Shown one piece after another: positions 38,901 through 47,748 of a stretch of 64,000 nucleotides of DNA. A program made the position numbers and the translations under genes. This stretch comes from Micrococcus flavus. Its GTDB lineage: Bacteria > Actinomycetota > Actinomycetes > Actinomycetales > Micrococcaceae. The stretch spans positions 1,984,001 through 2,048,000 of the forward strand of contig NZ_JACHMC010000001.1 in the NCBI RefSeq assembly GCF_014204815.1, in the 5' to 3' direction. The notes beneath the pieces were generated by a model. It saw only the letters and a list, made by a program, of their open reading frames with translations, was not told the origin of the DNA and ran no database searches. Each line of letters begins with the position of its first letter. Within the stretch, counting starts at the first letter, position 1.

Positions 38901-39947
38901 ATGCCCGAAGGCGACTCCCTGGTCCGCGCCGGCCACCGCCTGCGCCCCGTCCTGGCCGGCCGTGTCCTGACGCATGCGGACCTGCGCGTGCCGCAGCACG
39001 CCACCGCGCGCCTCGAGGGGTGGACGGTGGCGGAGGTGGTGCCGCGCGGCAAGTGGCTGCTCATGCGCCTGACCCCGCCCGCGGACCGGCCGGACGCGCG
39101 GCCGCACACCCTGGTCTCCCATCTGAAGATGGAGGGCCGCTGGCTGGTCACGGACCTCGACGCGCGGTGGGGCGCCCCCGGCTGGCAGGTCCGCTGCGTG
39201 CTGGAGACCGCCGAGCACCGGGTGCTGGGGGCACAGCTGGGACGCCTGGACCTCGTCCCGACAGCCGAGGAGGACCGCCTCCTGGGATACCTCGGCCCGG
39301 ACCTGCTGGACCCGTCCTGGAACGACCCCGCCCGGGGCGCGGAGCTGCTGGCCGAGGGCGTCCGCCGCCTCACCGCTCGGCCGGAGCGGCCCGTGGGCCT
39401 GGCGCTGCTGGACCAGCGCACCACGTGCGGGATCGGGAACGTCTACCGGTGCGAGGTGCTGCTGCTGGCGAGTCTGGACCCGCACCGGCCGGTGGGGGCG
39501 GTCCCGGACGTGCCGGGGCTGCTGACGATCGCCCGGGACCTGTTGCGCGCCAACGTCCCGCCGTCCGCGCCGTACACGGGCTGGGCCCGCACCACCACGG
39601 GGGTCAGAGGGAACTCGGGGCGCCCGTACGGGATCGAGGTGCTCGTCCCGGACCGCGGCTTCCCCGGCGGGCTGCCCCGCCCGCTCGGCACGGGCGCGGT
39701 GGACGGCGGCGCCGACGTCGACGCCGCGGCCCCCGACCCCTCCGACGCGCACGGCCGTGCCAGCACCTCCGGCGCCGGGCCGCGACGGCCCGGGGATGCG
39801 CCCCGCCCGCGCGGTCCGCATTACTGGGTCTACGGGCACCGGACCACCCCGTGCCTGCGGTGCGGCGGCCCCGTGACGTTCGAGGAGTACGGCTCCCCCG
39901 AGGACGACGAGCGCCAGCTGTGGTGGTGCCGCACCTGCCAGCGGTGA
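38901..39947 (+). CDS. nei: Fpg/Nei-family DNA glycosylase
   Basis: Removes oxidised bases and cuts the abasic strand. The mature N-terminus PEGD supplies the catalytic proline and glutamate, and HLKMEGRW carries the beta-hairpin lysine. The H2TH region shows DQRTTCGIGNVYRCE, and a C-terminal zinc finger has CLRCGG and CRTCQR. At 348 residues it is longer than usual; the extra part is a Pro/Gly/Ala/Asp-rich insert of about 50 residues before the zinc finger. Helicase Lhr is encoded one gene upstream. Nei versus Fpg is judged by the PEGD start and the actinobacterial gene order. Confidence 0.88.
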   Translation: MPEGDSLVRAGHRLRPVLAGRVLTHADLRVPQHATARLEGWTVAEVVPRGKWLLMRLTPPADRPDARPHTLVSHLKMEGRWLVTDLDARWGAPGWQVRCVLETAEHRVLGAQLGRLDLVPTAEEDRLLGYLGPDLLDPSWNDPARGAELLAEGVRRLTARPERPVGLALLDQRTTCGIGNVYRCEVLLLASLDPHRPVGAVPDVPGLLTIARDLLRANVPPSAPYTGWARTTTGVRGNSGRPYGIEVLVPDRGFPGGLPRPLGTGAVDGGADVDAAAPDPSDAHGRASTSGAGPRRPGDAPRPRGPHYWVYGHRTTPCLRCGGPVTFEEYGSPEDDERQLWWCRTCQR

Positions 39948-39990
39948 AGCTCACGCACCCCACCCCTGACACGCAGGCCACCGGGCCGGA

Positions 39991-39996
39991 TAGATT
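39991..39996 (+). promoter_or_regulatory. -10 hexamer, glgC
   Basis: TAGATT. Transcription would begin near 40003, giving a roughly 50-base leader with a GAAGGAGA ribosome site before the ATG at 40053. Confidence 0.45.
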
Positions 39997-40052
39997 CACC
40001 CCACTCCGCCCCTGACCTGGGAGCGGGAGCCGACCTCGAAGGAGACCACACC

Positions 40053-41303
40053 ATGGCCGATCCGTTCCCCAAGGACCCGGAGGGCGACGTCGTCGCCCTC
40101 GTGCTCGCCGGCGGCCGAGGCAGCCGCCTCGACCCGCTCACCGCCGCCCGCTCGAAGCCGGCGATCCCGTTCGCGGGCCAGTACCGGCTGATCGACGTGG
40201 TCCTGTCCAACCTGGCCCACTCGGGGCTGCGGGACGTGTGGATCGCCGAGCAGTACCGCCCGTTCACGCTCAACCAGCACCTGGCCGGCGGTCGGCCGTG
40301 GGACATGGACGGCACCCGCCACGGGTTGCGGATCCTGCCCCCGGCCCAGGGCCGCGAGGAGGAGGGCTTCTCCCAGGGCAACGGCCACGCCCTGGCCCAG
40401 CAGGTGCCGATCCTGCGCTCGTTCGGCGCGAAGACCGTGATCGTGCTCTCCGCCGACCACCTCTACCAGCTGGACCTGCGCCGGGTGCTCGCCGCGCACG
40501 AGGAGTCCGGCGCCGAGCTGACCATGGTCACCACCGTGACGGACGAGGACCCCTCGCGCTTCGGCGTCGTGCAGGTGGACGACGACGGCGCCGTCACCGG
40601 GTACGACTACAAGCCCGAAGATCCGGAGGGCGACCTCGTGGCCACGGAGATCTTCGTGTTCGACGTCGAGGCGCTCTCGGAGGTCGTCGTGGAGCTCGTC
40701 GAGACCGAGGAGGACGCCGACCGGGACGCGGAGGACACCGACGAGGACGGCGACCCGCTGGCCAGCTCCCTGGGCGACTACGGGGAGACGATCATCCCGG
40801 CCTTCGTGGACCGGGGCACGGTGCGCGAGTACCGCCATGACGGCTACTGGCGGGACATCGGGACGATCGAGGCGTTCCACCTCGCCCACCGCGAGATCCT
40901 CGCCGGCGAGGGCCTCCGTCTGGACGAGCCGGGCTGGCCACTGCTGACCAACCCGCCGGTCGAGCCGCCGGCCCGGATCGACGACGGCGCCCGCGTCTCC
41001 GCCTCGCTGATCGCGCCGGGCACGCGGATCGCCGGCACAGTCGCGGACTCGGTGATCGGCCCGGGCGTGACCGTGGAGGCCGGGGCCGAGGTGCGCAACG
41101 CGATCCTGTTCGGGAACGTCACCGTGCCCGCCGGCGCCGTGCTGGACACCGTGATCGCGGACGTGGGCGCCACGATCCCCGAGGGGGAGACGACCGGCAC
41201 GCTGGACGAGGAGGACGGGATCGTCATCCTCACCCCGGACACGCGCGCGCCCAGCTCGGAGGACGAGACCACCGGCGGCGGCGTCCCGGCCGTGGCCGGC
41301 TGA
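40053..41303 (+). CDS. glgC: Glucose-1-phosphate adenylyltransferase
   Basis: Makes ADP-glucose for glycogen synthesis. The 416 residues include the nucleotidyltransferase signature LVLAGGRGSRLDPLT, RSKPAIPFAGQYRLIDVVLS, the catalytic region VLSADHLYQLD and YWRDIGTIEAF, then a C-terminal left-handed beta-helix with hexapeptide-like repeats. An acidic insert (ETEEDADRDAEDTDEDGD, near residues 215-232) sits where homologues have a short loop. No other glycogen genes are in the window. The ribosome site GAAGGAGA is 9 bases before the ATG. Confidence 0.9.
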   Translation: MADPFPKDPEGDVVALVLAGGRGSRLDPLTAARSKPAIPFAGQYRLIDVVLSNLAHSGLRDVWIAEQYRPFTLNQHLAGGRPWDMDGTRHGLRILPPAQGREEEGFSQGNGHALAQQVPILRSFGAKTVIVLSADHLYQLDLRRVLAAHEESGAELTMVTTVTDEDPSRFGVVQVDDDGAVTGYDYKPEDPEGDLVATEIFVFDVEALSEVVVELVETEEDADRDAEDTDEDGDPLASSLGDYGETIIPAFVDRGTVREYRHDGYWRDIGTIEAFHLAHREILAGEGLRLDEPGWPLLTNPPVEPPARIDDGARVSASLIAPGTRIAGTVADSVIGPGVTVEAGAEVRNAILFGNVTVPAGAVLDTVIADVGATIPEGETTGTLDEEDGIVILTPDTRAPSSEDETTGGGVPAVAG

Positions 41304-41331
41304 GCTGCGGGGATGGACGGTCCGGGCCTGC

Positions 41332-41337
41332 AAGGAT
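41332..41337 (+). promoter_or_regulatory. -10 hexamer, pseudouridine synthase gene
   Basis: AAGGAT, 6 bases before the GTG at 41344; a weaker match than most. Confidence 0.3.
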
Positions 41338-41343
41338 GGGCTT

Positions 41344-42414
41344 GTGGCCGTCCCCTCCCCGCTCCCCCCGCGCGACGGCGTCAACGCCACCCGCCTGCGC
41401 CTGCCGCCCGCGGGCGCGGCGGCCTCCGGCGGGCCGGCGACCGTGCAGGACCACGTCCTCCACCGCTTCGGCCACGTGGACCCGGACGGCATCCGCGAGC
41501 GCTTCGCCCGCGGCGAGGTGGTGGACCGCCACGGCCGGCCCATCCCGGCGGACACCCCGCTCGGCGTGCACGAGGACCTCTGGTACTACCGGGACGTCCC
41601 CGACGAGCGGCCCCTGCCCGTGCGCCACACGCTCCTGCACCGGGACGAGCGCCTCGTGGTCATCCACAAGCCGCACTTCCTGCCCACCACCCCCGGCGGG
41701 CGGTACGTGCAGGAGACGGCGCTGGTCCGCCTGCGCAACGAGCTGGGCATCGACGACCTCGTCCCCCTGCACCGGCTGGACCGGGCGACGGCCGGCGTCG
41801 TGATGTTCTCTTGCGACCCGGCGACCCGCGGCGCCTACCACCTGCTCTTCGAGCGGCGCGCGGTGACCAAGCGCTACGAGGCGGTCTGCGCGCTCCCCGA
41901 GGCCCCGGACGGCGTCGGCGACGACACCCCCGACGCCGCCCGGGCCGCCGGCCTGCTCGCCCGGTTCCCGCTGGTGATGCGCAGCCGCATCCGCAAAGAC
42001 AAGGGCGTGCTGCGCTCCGTCACGGAGGAGATCCCCGCGGCCGCTTCCGGGCGCGCCGCCGGGGCGCGGGTGCGGACGAAGAAGTCGAACCTCTCCCACG
42101 CCGGGGCCAACGCGGAGACGCGGATCGAGGTGCTCGACGTCGGCACGTCCGCGGGCACGCTCGCCGGCCGCCCCGTGGTGCGCTTCGGCCTGAGCCCGCG
42201 CACGGGGCGCACCCACCAGCTGCGGATCCACCTGGCCGCGCTCGGTCTGGGGATCGCGTTCGACCCCTTCTACCCGGACCTGCGGGACATCGCCCCGGAC
42301 GACCTCGCCCGCCCGCTCCAGCTGCTCTCCCGCTCGCTGGCGTTCACGGACCCGGTCACGGGAGAGGCGCGGGAGTTCGTCTCCCCCGCCCAGTTGCAGG
42401 AGCGTCCAGCGTGA
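41344..42414 (+). CDS. RluA-type pseudouridine synthase
   Basis: RNA pseudouridine synthase of 356 residues. The catalytic motif LHRLDRATAGVVMF carries the active-site aspartate near residue 144. KRYEAV, and GRTHQLRIHLAALGLGI with DPFYPD near the C-terminus, are typical of the RluA family. A polar insert of about 45 residues around RIRKDKGVLRSVTEE and RVRTKKSNLSHAG lies between the two halves of the catalytic domain. The RNA target is unknown. The stop overlaps the GTG of the next gene, making it the first gene of a coupled three-gene unit. Confidence 0.87.
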   Translation: MAVPSPLPPRDGVNATRLRLPPAGAAASGGPATVQDHVLHRFGHVDPDGIRERFARGEVVDRHGRPIPADTPLGVHEDLWYYRDVPDERPLPVRHTLLHRDERLVVIHKPHFLPTTPGGRYVQETALVRLRNELGIDDLVPLHRLDRATAGVVMFSCDPATRGAYHLLFERRAVTKRYEAVCALPEAPDGVGDDTPDAARAAGLLARFPLVMRSRIRKDKGVLRSVTEEIPAAASGRAAGARVRTKKSNLSHAGANAETRIEVLDVGTSAGTLAGRPVVRFGLSPRTGRTHQLRIHLAALGLGIAFDPFYPDLRDIAPDDLARPLQLLSRSLAFTDPVTGEAREFVSPAQLQERPA

Positions 42415-43031
42415 CGGACCTGACGGACCTCGCCGACGCCGACGGCCTGCTCTCCTCCCTGGGCTCCTGGTTCCACCCCCTCACCGCCCTGCTCGTGGCC
42501 CTCGACGCCCCCATCCCTCCCGTGCCCTCCGAGGTGTTCGTGATCGGCTCCGGCGCGCTCGCCGCGGCCGGCCGCGCCTCGCTCCCGCTGTCCGTGGTCA
42601 CGGCCTGGCTGGGCTGCTGGCTCGGCGACGTGGGCCTGTACGCGCTGTTCCGGTTCCGCCTCACCGGCCTCCTGGACCGGTGGGCGTGGGGCCGCGCGGT
42701 GCACCGCGGGATCCGCCGCGTGCTCGCGACGGCGGGCCCGGCGTCGTCGCTGGCGGGGCTGTTCGTGCTGCGCTTCGTCTCCGGGGGACGCACGGCGTCG
42801 ATGGCCGCGGCGGGGGTCGCGGGCCTGCGGTGGCGGCCGTTCCTGTGGCTCTCCGGCACGGGTTCGCTGACGTGGAGCGGGTACCTGGTGGGGCTGGGCT
42901 GGGCCACCGGGAGCACCACCGGTCTGCCGTGGTGGGCGTCGGCGGTGGTGGGCCTCGTGTTCGGTACGCTTCTGGGGTTGGCGGTGGCGGCGGCCATCGC
43001 GTGGAAGCGGCGCGGAAAGGGGCGGGCATGA
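42411..43031 (+). CDS. DedA/VTT-domain membrane protein
   Basis: A 206-residue inner-membrane protein with about five hydrophobic segments. The family motif is recognisable in PIPPVPSEVFVIGSGALAAAG and in RFVSGGRTASMAAAGVAGL, the [F/Y]xxR...G-x-x-x-x-x-x-G re-entrant-loop pattern of DedA/VTT proteins. Such proteins are thought to be lipid scramblases or flippases. GTG at 42411 overlaps the upstream stop, and the gene's own stop overlaps the next ATG (ATGA), so it is translationally coupled on both sides. Confidence 0.82.
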   Translation: MTDLTDLADADGLLSSLGSWFHPLTALLVALDAPIPPVPSEVFVIGSGALAAAGRASLPLSVVTAWLGCWLGDVGLYALFRFRLTGLLDRWAWGRAVHRGIRRVLATAGPASSLAGLFVLRFVSGGRTASMAAAGVAGLRWRPFLWLSGTGSLTWSGYLVGLGWATGSTTGLPWWASAVVGLVFGTLLGLAVAAAIAWKRRGKGRA

Positions 43032-45601
43032 GCGAGCGGGACTCCGACTCCTCGGCCGCGCTGACGCGTCTGCGCGGGGACGCCGCGGACGAGCACCCCC
43101 CACGCACCGGCGATGCCGACGTCACCCCCGACGGCGCCCCCGCCTCCCCCCGTCCGCGGCGGGCCGCACGCCCCCGGCGCGCCCTCGCCGCCCCCGGCCG
43201 GCTCACCGCCGAGCAGATCGCCCGTCACGCCCGCGCCCTGCGCGGCGAGGCGGACGCCGCCGACGCCTCGGTGGCCGCCCCCGACGCCGAGCCCCACGCC
43301 CGGGCCGACCTCAGCGACCTGCTGGACCGGCTCGGCAGCCCGCACCTGGGCCGCGTCACGGCCCCCCTGGCCGGCACGCTCGGCCGCCTGCTGCCCGCCC
43401 GTTCCTCGGACGAGCGCCGCGAGGCGGTGCACCGCCGCCGTCGGGAACGGGAGGAGCGACGTCGTCGGGAACGGGAGGAGGGCCGCCGTCGGGCTGCGGA
43501 GGCCGCGCGCCGACGTGCCGAGGAGACCGCCCTGCGGGAGCGCGAGTACGCCGAGCGCCTGCAGGCCGCCCGCAGTGCCGAGGAGGTCGAGGCCGAACGC
43601 GCCCGCGCCGAGGACGCCCGCCGCGCGGAGCGCGAACGTCACCGGCAGGAACGGCTCCGCGAGCGCCGGGCGGAGTCGCAGGCGGCCGCCCTGGACCGCG
43701 CCCGCCGGCTCGCGGAGGCGCGCGACCTGGCCCGTGCGGCCGAGCTGCGGGCCGCGGAGCACGAGGTCCACGCGCACGAGCGCGAGGTCGTTGCCGCCCA
43801 GGCGCGCCTCGACGAGGAGGAGCGGCGCCGTCAGGAGCGCGCCGAGGCCGCGGAGCGGCGCCGCCAGGCCGCCCTCCTGACCCGACGCCGCCGCCAGGAG
43901 GAGCGCCGACGTCGACACCGGGAGGCCGAGCGGGCCCGCCGGGAGGCCGCGGAGGCGAAGGAGCGGCGCGCGCGCGAGGAGGCCGAGCGCCGGGAGGCGG
44001 AGCGGGCCCGCCGGGAGCGCGAGGCCTCGGTGGCCGCCGAGCGCGCCCGTGTGCAGGCCGAGCGCCGCGCCCGGGAGGAGGCGGAGGCCGCCGAGCGGGA
44101 GCGGGCACGCGCCGCCGCCGAGGCCGAGCGCCGCCGGGTGGCGGCCGAGGAGGAGGCCCGCCGACTCCGCGAGGAGGCCGAGCGTCGCCGCGCCCAGCAG
44201 GAGGCCGCGGAGGCCGAATGCCGCCGGCGGGCCGAGGAGGAGGAGCGCCGCCGGCGGGCCGAGGAGCTCGCCCGGCAGGAGGTCGAGCGTGCGCGCCGGG
44301 AGGAGCTGGTCCGCCGCCGTCGGCTGCCGGCCGCGGCGGCGGAGCGTCAGCTGGCCGTGGGCGTGGCGGTCGCGCACCGTCGCCGCGCCGAGGCCGACCG
44401 CGTGGCCGCCGCCGAGGCGGAGGCCCTGCGCGCCCACCAGGCCCGGGAGACCCGCGCCCTCATGCTCGCCGCCCGGGAGCTGGACGGACCGGAGCTGGTC
44501 CCCTCCCCGGAGCGCCGTCCTGCGCTCGCCTCCCCCGAGGAGGGGCTCGACGACGACGCCCTCCTCGCCCGCGCCCGTCAGGCGCTGCCGGAGTGGCGGC
44601 GCCGCGAGCGCCTGGCCACCAAGGCCGCGGCCGTGCAGGCCCTGTCCGCGGACGCGCGGCGAGCGCCGTCGTCGGGCCCCGCGACCGGTGCGTTCCCCCT
44701 GGTGCCCGGCTACACGCCGCCGTCCGGGCCGGCCGAGCAGGTCGGCCGCGCCACGGCCCGAGACCGCCTGGCCCAGCTCGGCGTGACCGCCGCGTTCGCC
44801 CTGTTCGTGCTGGCGAGCGCCTGGGGCCTGGGCCTGGCCGGGCTCGTGCCCGGCCTGGAGGCCCTCGACGCCGGCTCCTACCGCACCGCCCAGGAAGGCC
44901 GGTACCGGGCGGACGCCACCGTGCTCTCCCTGTTCTTCCTGCACCCGGCGGTGTGGCCCGTGCTGTGGGCGCTGCTGGGGCTGTACGCGCTCCACCAATG
45001 GGCGCCGCGACAGGGTGCGGCCGCCCGCCAGCGGAGCACCCGGTGGCCGGTGGCCGCCGTGCTCGTCCTGACGGCCGCGTGGTTCCCCCTCGCCGTCCTG
45101 GTGCCGTGGGGCCTGGACAGCCTCGTGTGGCTGGCCGCCCTCGCGCTGATGGTGGTGGTGCTGCGCCGGCTGACCGCCGCGCCGGCCCGCACCGGCGCGG
45201 CCCGGTTCTGCACCGACGGCACCCTCGGGACGCTCGCCGGCCTGCTGCTGGCCGCCGCCCCCACCACCGTGGCGACGGCGTTCGCGGGCCTCGGGGCGGC
45301 CCTGCCGTGGCTGCCGACGGCCCTGCTGGGCACGCTCGCCGTGTGGGCGGTCCTGCTGGCCGGCTTCCGTCTGGCGCTGGAGGACCGCGGTCGCGTGGGT
45401 CTCGCCCTGGGGATGTCCTGGACCCTGCTGTGCCTGGCCCTGCCGCGCCTGCTGCCGGCCCCCGTGGGCTCGCACACGAGCGCCGGGGTGGGGCTGTCCG
45501 CCGCCTTCGGCGCGCTCGCCCTGCTGCTGGCCGTGATGCTCCGGCGCACGTGGGTGCGCGAGCTCGAGGAGGACGCGGCCGGCCCCCGACCGACCGCCTG
45601 A
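43028..45601 (+). CDS. Large membrane protein with a very long charged helix
   Basis: An 857-residue protein I cannot place in a family. Residues 1-130 are Ala/Pro/Arg-rich. Residues about 135-480 are almost entirely Arg, Glu and Ala in an R-E/A-E register with almost no breaks, like a single alpha-helix (SAH) domain or coiled coil perhaps 50 nm long. Residues about 500-580 form a linker. From about 584 to 845 there are seven or eight hydrophobic segments, and the tail is acidic. It is the last gene of a coupled operon with the DedA-like and pseudouridine synthase genes. Part of the repeat may reflect GC-rich codon drift, but the open frame with intact membrane segments after it argues for a real protein. 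Confidence 0.8.
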   Translation: MSERDSDSSAALTRLRGDAADEHPPRTGDADVTPDGAPASPRPRRAARPRRALAAPGRLTAEQIARHARALRGEADAADASVAAPDAEPHARADLSDLLDRLGSPHLGRVTAPLAGTLGRLLPARSSDERREAVHRRRREREERRRREREEGRRRAAEAARRRAEETALREREYAERLQAARSAEEVEAERARAEDARRAERERHRQERLRERRAESQAAALDRARRLAEARDLARAAELRAAEHEVHAHEREVVAAQARLDEEERRRQERAEAAERRRQAALLTRRRRQEERRRRHREAERARREAAEAKERRAREEAERREAERARREREASVAAERARVQAERRAREEAEAAERERARAAAEAERRRVAAEEEARRLREEAERRRAQQEAAEAECRRRAEEEERRRRAEELARQEVERARREELVRRRRLPAAAAERQLAVGVAVAHRRRAEADRVAAAEAEALRAHQARETRALMLAARELDGPELVPSPERRPALASPEEGLDDDALLARARQALPEWRRRERLATKAAAVQALSADARRAPSSGPATGAFPLVPGYTPPSGPAEQVGRATARDRLAQLGVTAAFALFVLASAWGLGLAGLVPGLEALDAGSYRTAQEGRYRADATVLSLFFLHPAVWPVLWALLGLYALHQWAPRQGAAARQRSTRWPVAAVLVLTAAWFPLAVLVPWGLDSLVWLAALALMVVVLRRLTAAPARTGAARFCTDGTLGTLAGLLLAAAPTTVATAFAGLGAALPWLPTALLGTLAVWAVLLAGFRLALEDRGRVGLALGMSWTLLCLALPRLLPAPVGSHTSAGVGLSAAFGALALLLAVMLRRTWVRELEEDAAGPRPTA

Positions 45602-45614
45602 GCCCGGTCCGCCG

Positions 45615-45932
45615 TCAGCGGTCGACGGGCACCGGCAGCCATCGGCCGCCCTCGCGCCGCAGCACGTCCAGCCGCCCGGTGGTGGCGACGCCGCCCACCG
45701 CCTCCGCCATGCGCGCCCCCACCGCGGCGGCCTCCTCGTCCTCGGCGCGGCGGTGCGAGGCCGGGACGGTGAAGCGCACCACGATCCGCGGCACGCGGGC
45801 CACGACCTCCACGTCCTTGGCCGCGACCTCGTGGGTGGCCCCGACGGCGGCCTCGGCCGTGTCCAGGACGTCCTCCGGGCGGTGGCCCGGGAGGACGTCG
45901 CCGATCTGCAGGCGCGCGCGGAAGGAGGGCAT
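45615..45932 (-). CDS. Hypothetical small protein
   Basis: A 105-residue soluble protein with a beta-alpha-beta rhythm. KDVEVVARVPRIVVRFTVPA and TTGRLDVLRREGGRWLPVPV look like strands, and RAEDEEAAAVGARMAEAVGG like a helix. No family recognised. ATG at 45932 lies 7 bases after TACCCT on the minus strand. It converges with the large membrane protein gene, 13 bases apart. Confidence 0.6.
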   Translation of the reverse strand: MPSFRARLQIGDVLPGHRPEDVLDTAEAAVGATHEVAAKDVEVVARVPRIVVRFTVPASHRRAEDEEAAAVGARMAEAVGGVATTGRLDVLRREGGRWLPVPVDR

Positions 45933-45939
45933 GGTCTCC

Positions 45940-45945
45940 AGGGTA
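45940..45945 (-). promoter_or_regulatory. -10 hexamer, small hypothetical gene
   Basis: TACCCT on the minus strand, 7 bases before the ATG at 45932. Confidence 0.45.
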
Positions 45946-46048
45946 GGCGGGGGCGCCGTCGTCGGTGCGGCGGGGCGTCGTCGTCGGACGGCGGTGCGCG
46001 GTGGGCGGAGCGGCGCGCACCGGACGTGCCCCGGGCGGGTTTCTCCGG

Positions 46049-46054
46049 TAGAAC
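46049..46054 (+). promoter_or_regulatory. -10 hexamer, NUDIX-like gene
   Basis: TAGAAC, 7 bases before the ATG at 46062; the last base departs from the TANNNT pattern. Confidence 0.35.
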
Positions 46055-46061
46055 AGAGGGC

Positions 46062-46601
46062 ATGAGCGTGCGCACCCCCGACCCGAATCCGGGCTGGCTG
46101 TCCGAGGAGGACCTCTACGAGGCCCGCCGGCGGCTGCCCATGGTCTACGTGGAGGCCATCCCGGTGCGGCTCGACGCCCTCGGGTACGTCTCCGAGATCG
46201 GCCTGCTGTACGTGGCGGACGAGACGGGGCAGTTCCAGCGCACGTTCGTGTCCGGGCGCGTGATGTACCGGGAGACCATCCGGGCGGCGCTGATGCGCCA
46301 CCTCGAGAAGGACCTCGGGCCGCTCGCGTTTCCGCAGCTGCCGCCGTCGATCGTGCCGTGCGCGGTGGCGGAGTACTTCCCGGCCCCCTCGGAGACCGGG
46401 CTGACGGACGACCGGCAGCACGCCGTGTCCCTCGTGTACGTGATGCCGGTGACGGGCGAGTGCAGCCCGCGCCAGGACGCGCTCGAGCTGACGTGGCTGA
46501 CGCCGGAGGAGGCCCTGGGCGAGGACGTCCAAGCGGAGTTCATCGGAGGCCGCGGGAACCTGGTGCGCCAGGCCCTGGCCCACGTGGGATGGGGACGCTG
46601 A
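46062..46601 (+). CDS. NUDIX-fold DUF4916 family protein
   Basis: A 179-residue protein resembling DUF4916, a NUDIX-related actinobacterial family. It has GWLSEEDLYEARRRLPMVYV at the start, a strand-rich core with IGLLYVADETGQFQRTFVSG, and SLVYVMPVTGECSPRQDALE followed by LTWLTPEEAL, as NUDIX proteins often show. The canonical NUDIX box with its Glu cluster is not evident, so hydrolase activity is uncertain. The next gene starts one base after the stop (TGACATG). Confidence 0.72.
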   Translation: MSVRTPDPNPGWLSEEDLYEARRRLPMVYVEAIPVRLDALGYVSEIGLLYVADETGQFQRTFVSGRVMYRETIRAALMRHLEKDLGPLAFPQLPPSIVPCAVAEYFPAPSETGLTDDRQHAVSLVYVMPVTGECSPRQDALELTWLTPEEALGEDVQAEFIGGRGNLVRQALAHVGWGR

Positions 46602-46602
46602 C

Positions 46603-47508
46603 ATGGCACCGATCGCGGGCGGGTACCTCCGCCATCTCAAGGCCCAGGACGTGCAGCCGGGCGACTCGTTCCTCACGCGCCGCGGCGAGCCCGCCCCGGC
46701 CGTGGCGTCCACGCGGGTGGTGCGGGACGACTTCGGCACGCCCGCGCTCGTGATCGCCACGCTGCACGGCGGGCGCGAGGTGCGGATCGCGCACGGCTCC
46801 GTGATCCGCGTGCGCACGGACCGGCCGGAGGAGGTCAAGGCCGCCGCGGACGCCTCCTTCTCCCCCGTGGACGCCGGCTCGCCCGAGTCCCGCGTGGTGG
46901 CCGTGGGCCAGCGCCACCTCGACGACGTCGAGCTCACCGCCACCGCCGCGCGCCTGTCCCACGGGCTGAACCTGCGCTCCGGCTCCCAGCTCGAGGACCT
47001 GTTCGGGATGGCCGAGCGGATGTACCTGCTCCACGAGGACACGGAGGGCACGCTGAGCACGCTCGGCCTGCTGACCAACCTCCCGTGGGACGGGGCCGTG
47101 GGCCGCTGGAAGTCCATCCAGGCCGCGCTCGGGCTGGCGTCCCAGATCCTGCGCGAGGAGGGCGACCCCATCACGGCCGCGAACCTCGGTGCCCGGCTCA
47201 GGGAGGCGGACGAGGTCCCCTCCGAGCCCGGCCGCGCCGCCCGGGTGCTCGAGGTGCGCCAGCGCCAGCTCGACGCCCCGCAGCTGTACGAGCGGGAGAT
47301 CTCCAAGGCCCTGCAGTCCCGCGACCAGGAGGCCGAGTACCGCTGGCGCCGCGCCCGCTTCGCGCAGCTGCTGTACCTGCGCGGCCGCGGCGGCTCGCAG
47401 ACCTTGACCGACGCCGACCTCGACTCGCGGATCGCCCGCGAGCTCGGGACCCTGCGCCAGCTGGCCCAGGAGCTGGACGCGAAGGCCGGGCAGGCCGCCC
47501 AGCGCTGA
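46603..47508 (+). CDS. Hypothetical helical protein downstream of the NUDIX-like gene
   Basis: A 301-residue soluble protein without a recognised domain. The first 90 residues look like a small beta-barrel (GDSFLTRRGEPAPAVASTRV, then HGGREVRIAHGSVIRV). The rest is helical, with GMAERMYLLHEDTEGTLSTL and RWRRARFAQLLYLRGRGG. I recall similar uncharacterised actinobacterial proteins but will not name a family. One base separates it from the upstream stop, so cotranslation is likely. Confidence 0.65.
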   Translation: MAPIAGGYLRHLKAQDVQPGDSFLTRRGEPAPAVASTRVVRDDFGTPALVIATLHGGREVRIAHGSVIRVRTDRPEEVKAAADASFSPVDAGSPESRVVAVGQRHLDDVELTATAARLSHGLNLRSGSQLEDLFGMAERMYLLHEDTEGTLSTLGLLTNLPWDGAVGRWKSIQAALGLASQILREEGDPITAANLGARLREADEVPSEPGRAARVLEVRQRQLDAPQLYEREISKALQSRDQEAEYRWRRARFAQLLYLRGRGGSQTLTDADLDSRIARELGTLRQLAQELDAKAGQAAQR

Positions 47509-47534
47509 CCGCCGGACCGCGCCCCGCCGCCCGC

Positions 47535-47576
47535 GCCCGGCCGTCGCCGCCCGGCCGTCGCCGCCCGGCCGTCGGC
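47535..47576. repeat. Three tandem copies of a 14-bp unit
   Basis: GCCCGGCCGTCGCC occurs three times head to tail (the last copy ends in GGC) directly before the dispersed repeat at 47577. Confidence 0.8.
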
Positions 47577-47643
47577 GCGAACTGGTGAGGACACGCCGTC
47601 ATCCGGTCTCGTCGGAGCACCTTTAGGGTGTGTCCTCACCAGT
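47577..47643 (+). repeat. 67-bp palindromic dispersed repeat, copy A
   Basis: Arms ACTGGTGAGGACACGCC and its complement (one G-U pair) at 47581-47597 and 47627-47643 enclose a 29-base loop. An inverted copy lies at 50282-50348. The two share the outer arms and the inner sequence TCATCCGG. Confidence 0.8.
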
Positions 47644-47736
47644 AACGCCGGGGCCTGGAGGGGGTCGAGTCCTCGGCGTCCGTGCAGGTTGTCCACAGCA
47701 TCGACGATGGCCGGGCGGGCGCACCGCCGTCGGGAG

Positions 47737-47742
47737 CAGGGT
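47737..47742 (+). promoter_or_regulatory. -10 hexamer, DUF559-like gene
   Basis: CAGGGT, 6 bases before the ATG at 47749. Confidence 0.35.
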
Positions 47743-47748
47743 GGCCCC

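Noticed and set aside
47535-47643. Tandem and palindromic repeats considered as a CRISPR array
   Set aside because: Three abutting 14-mers without spacers and a single palindrome do not form a repeat-spacer array, and no cas genes are present.
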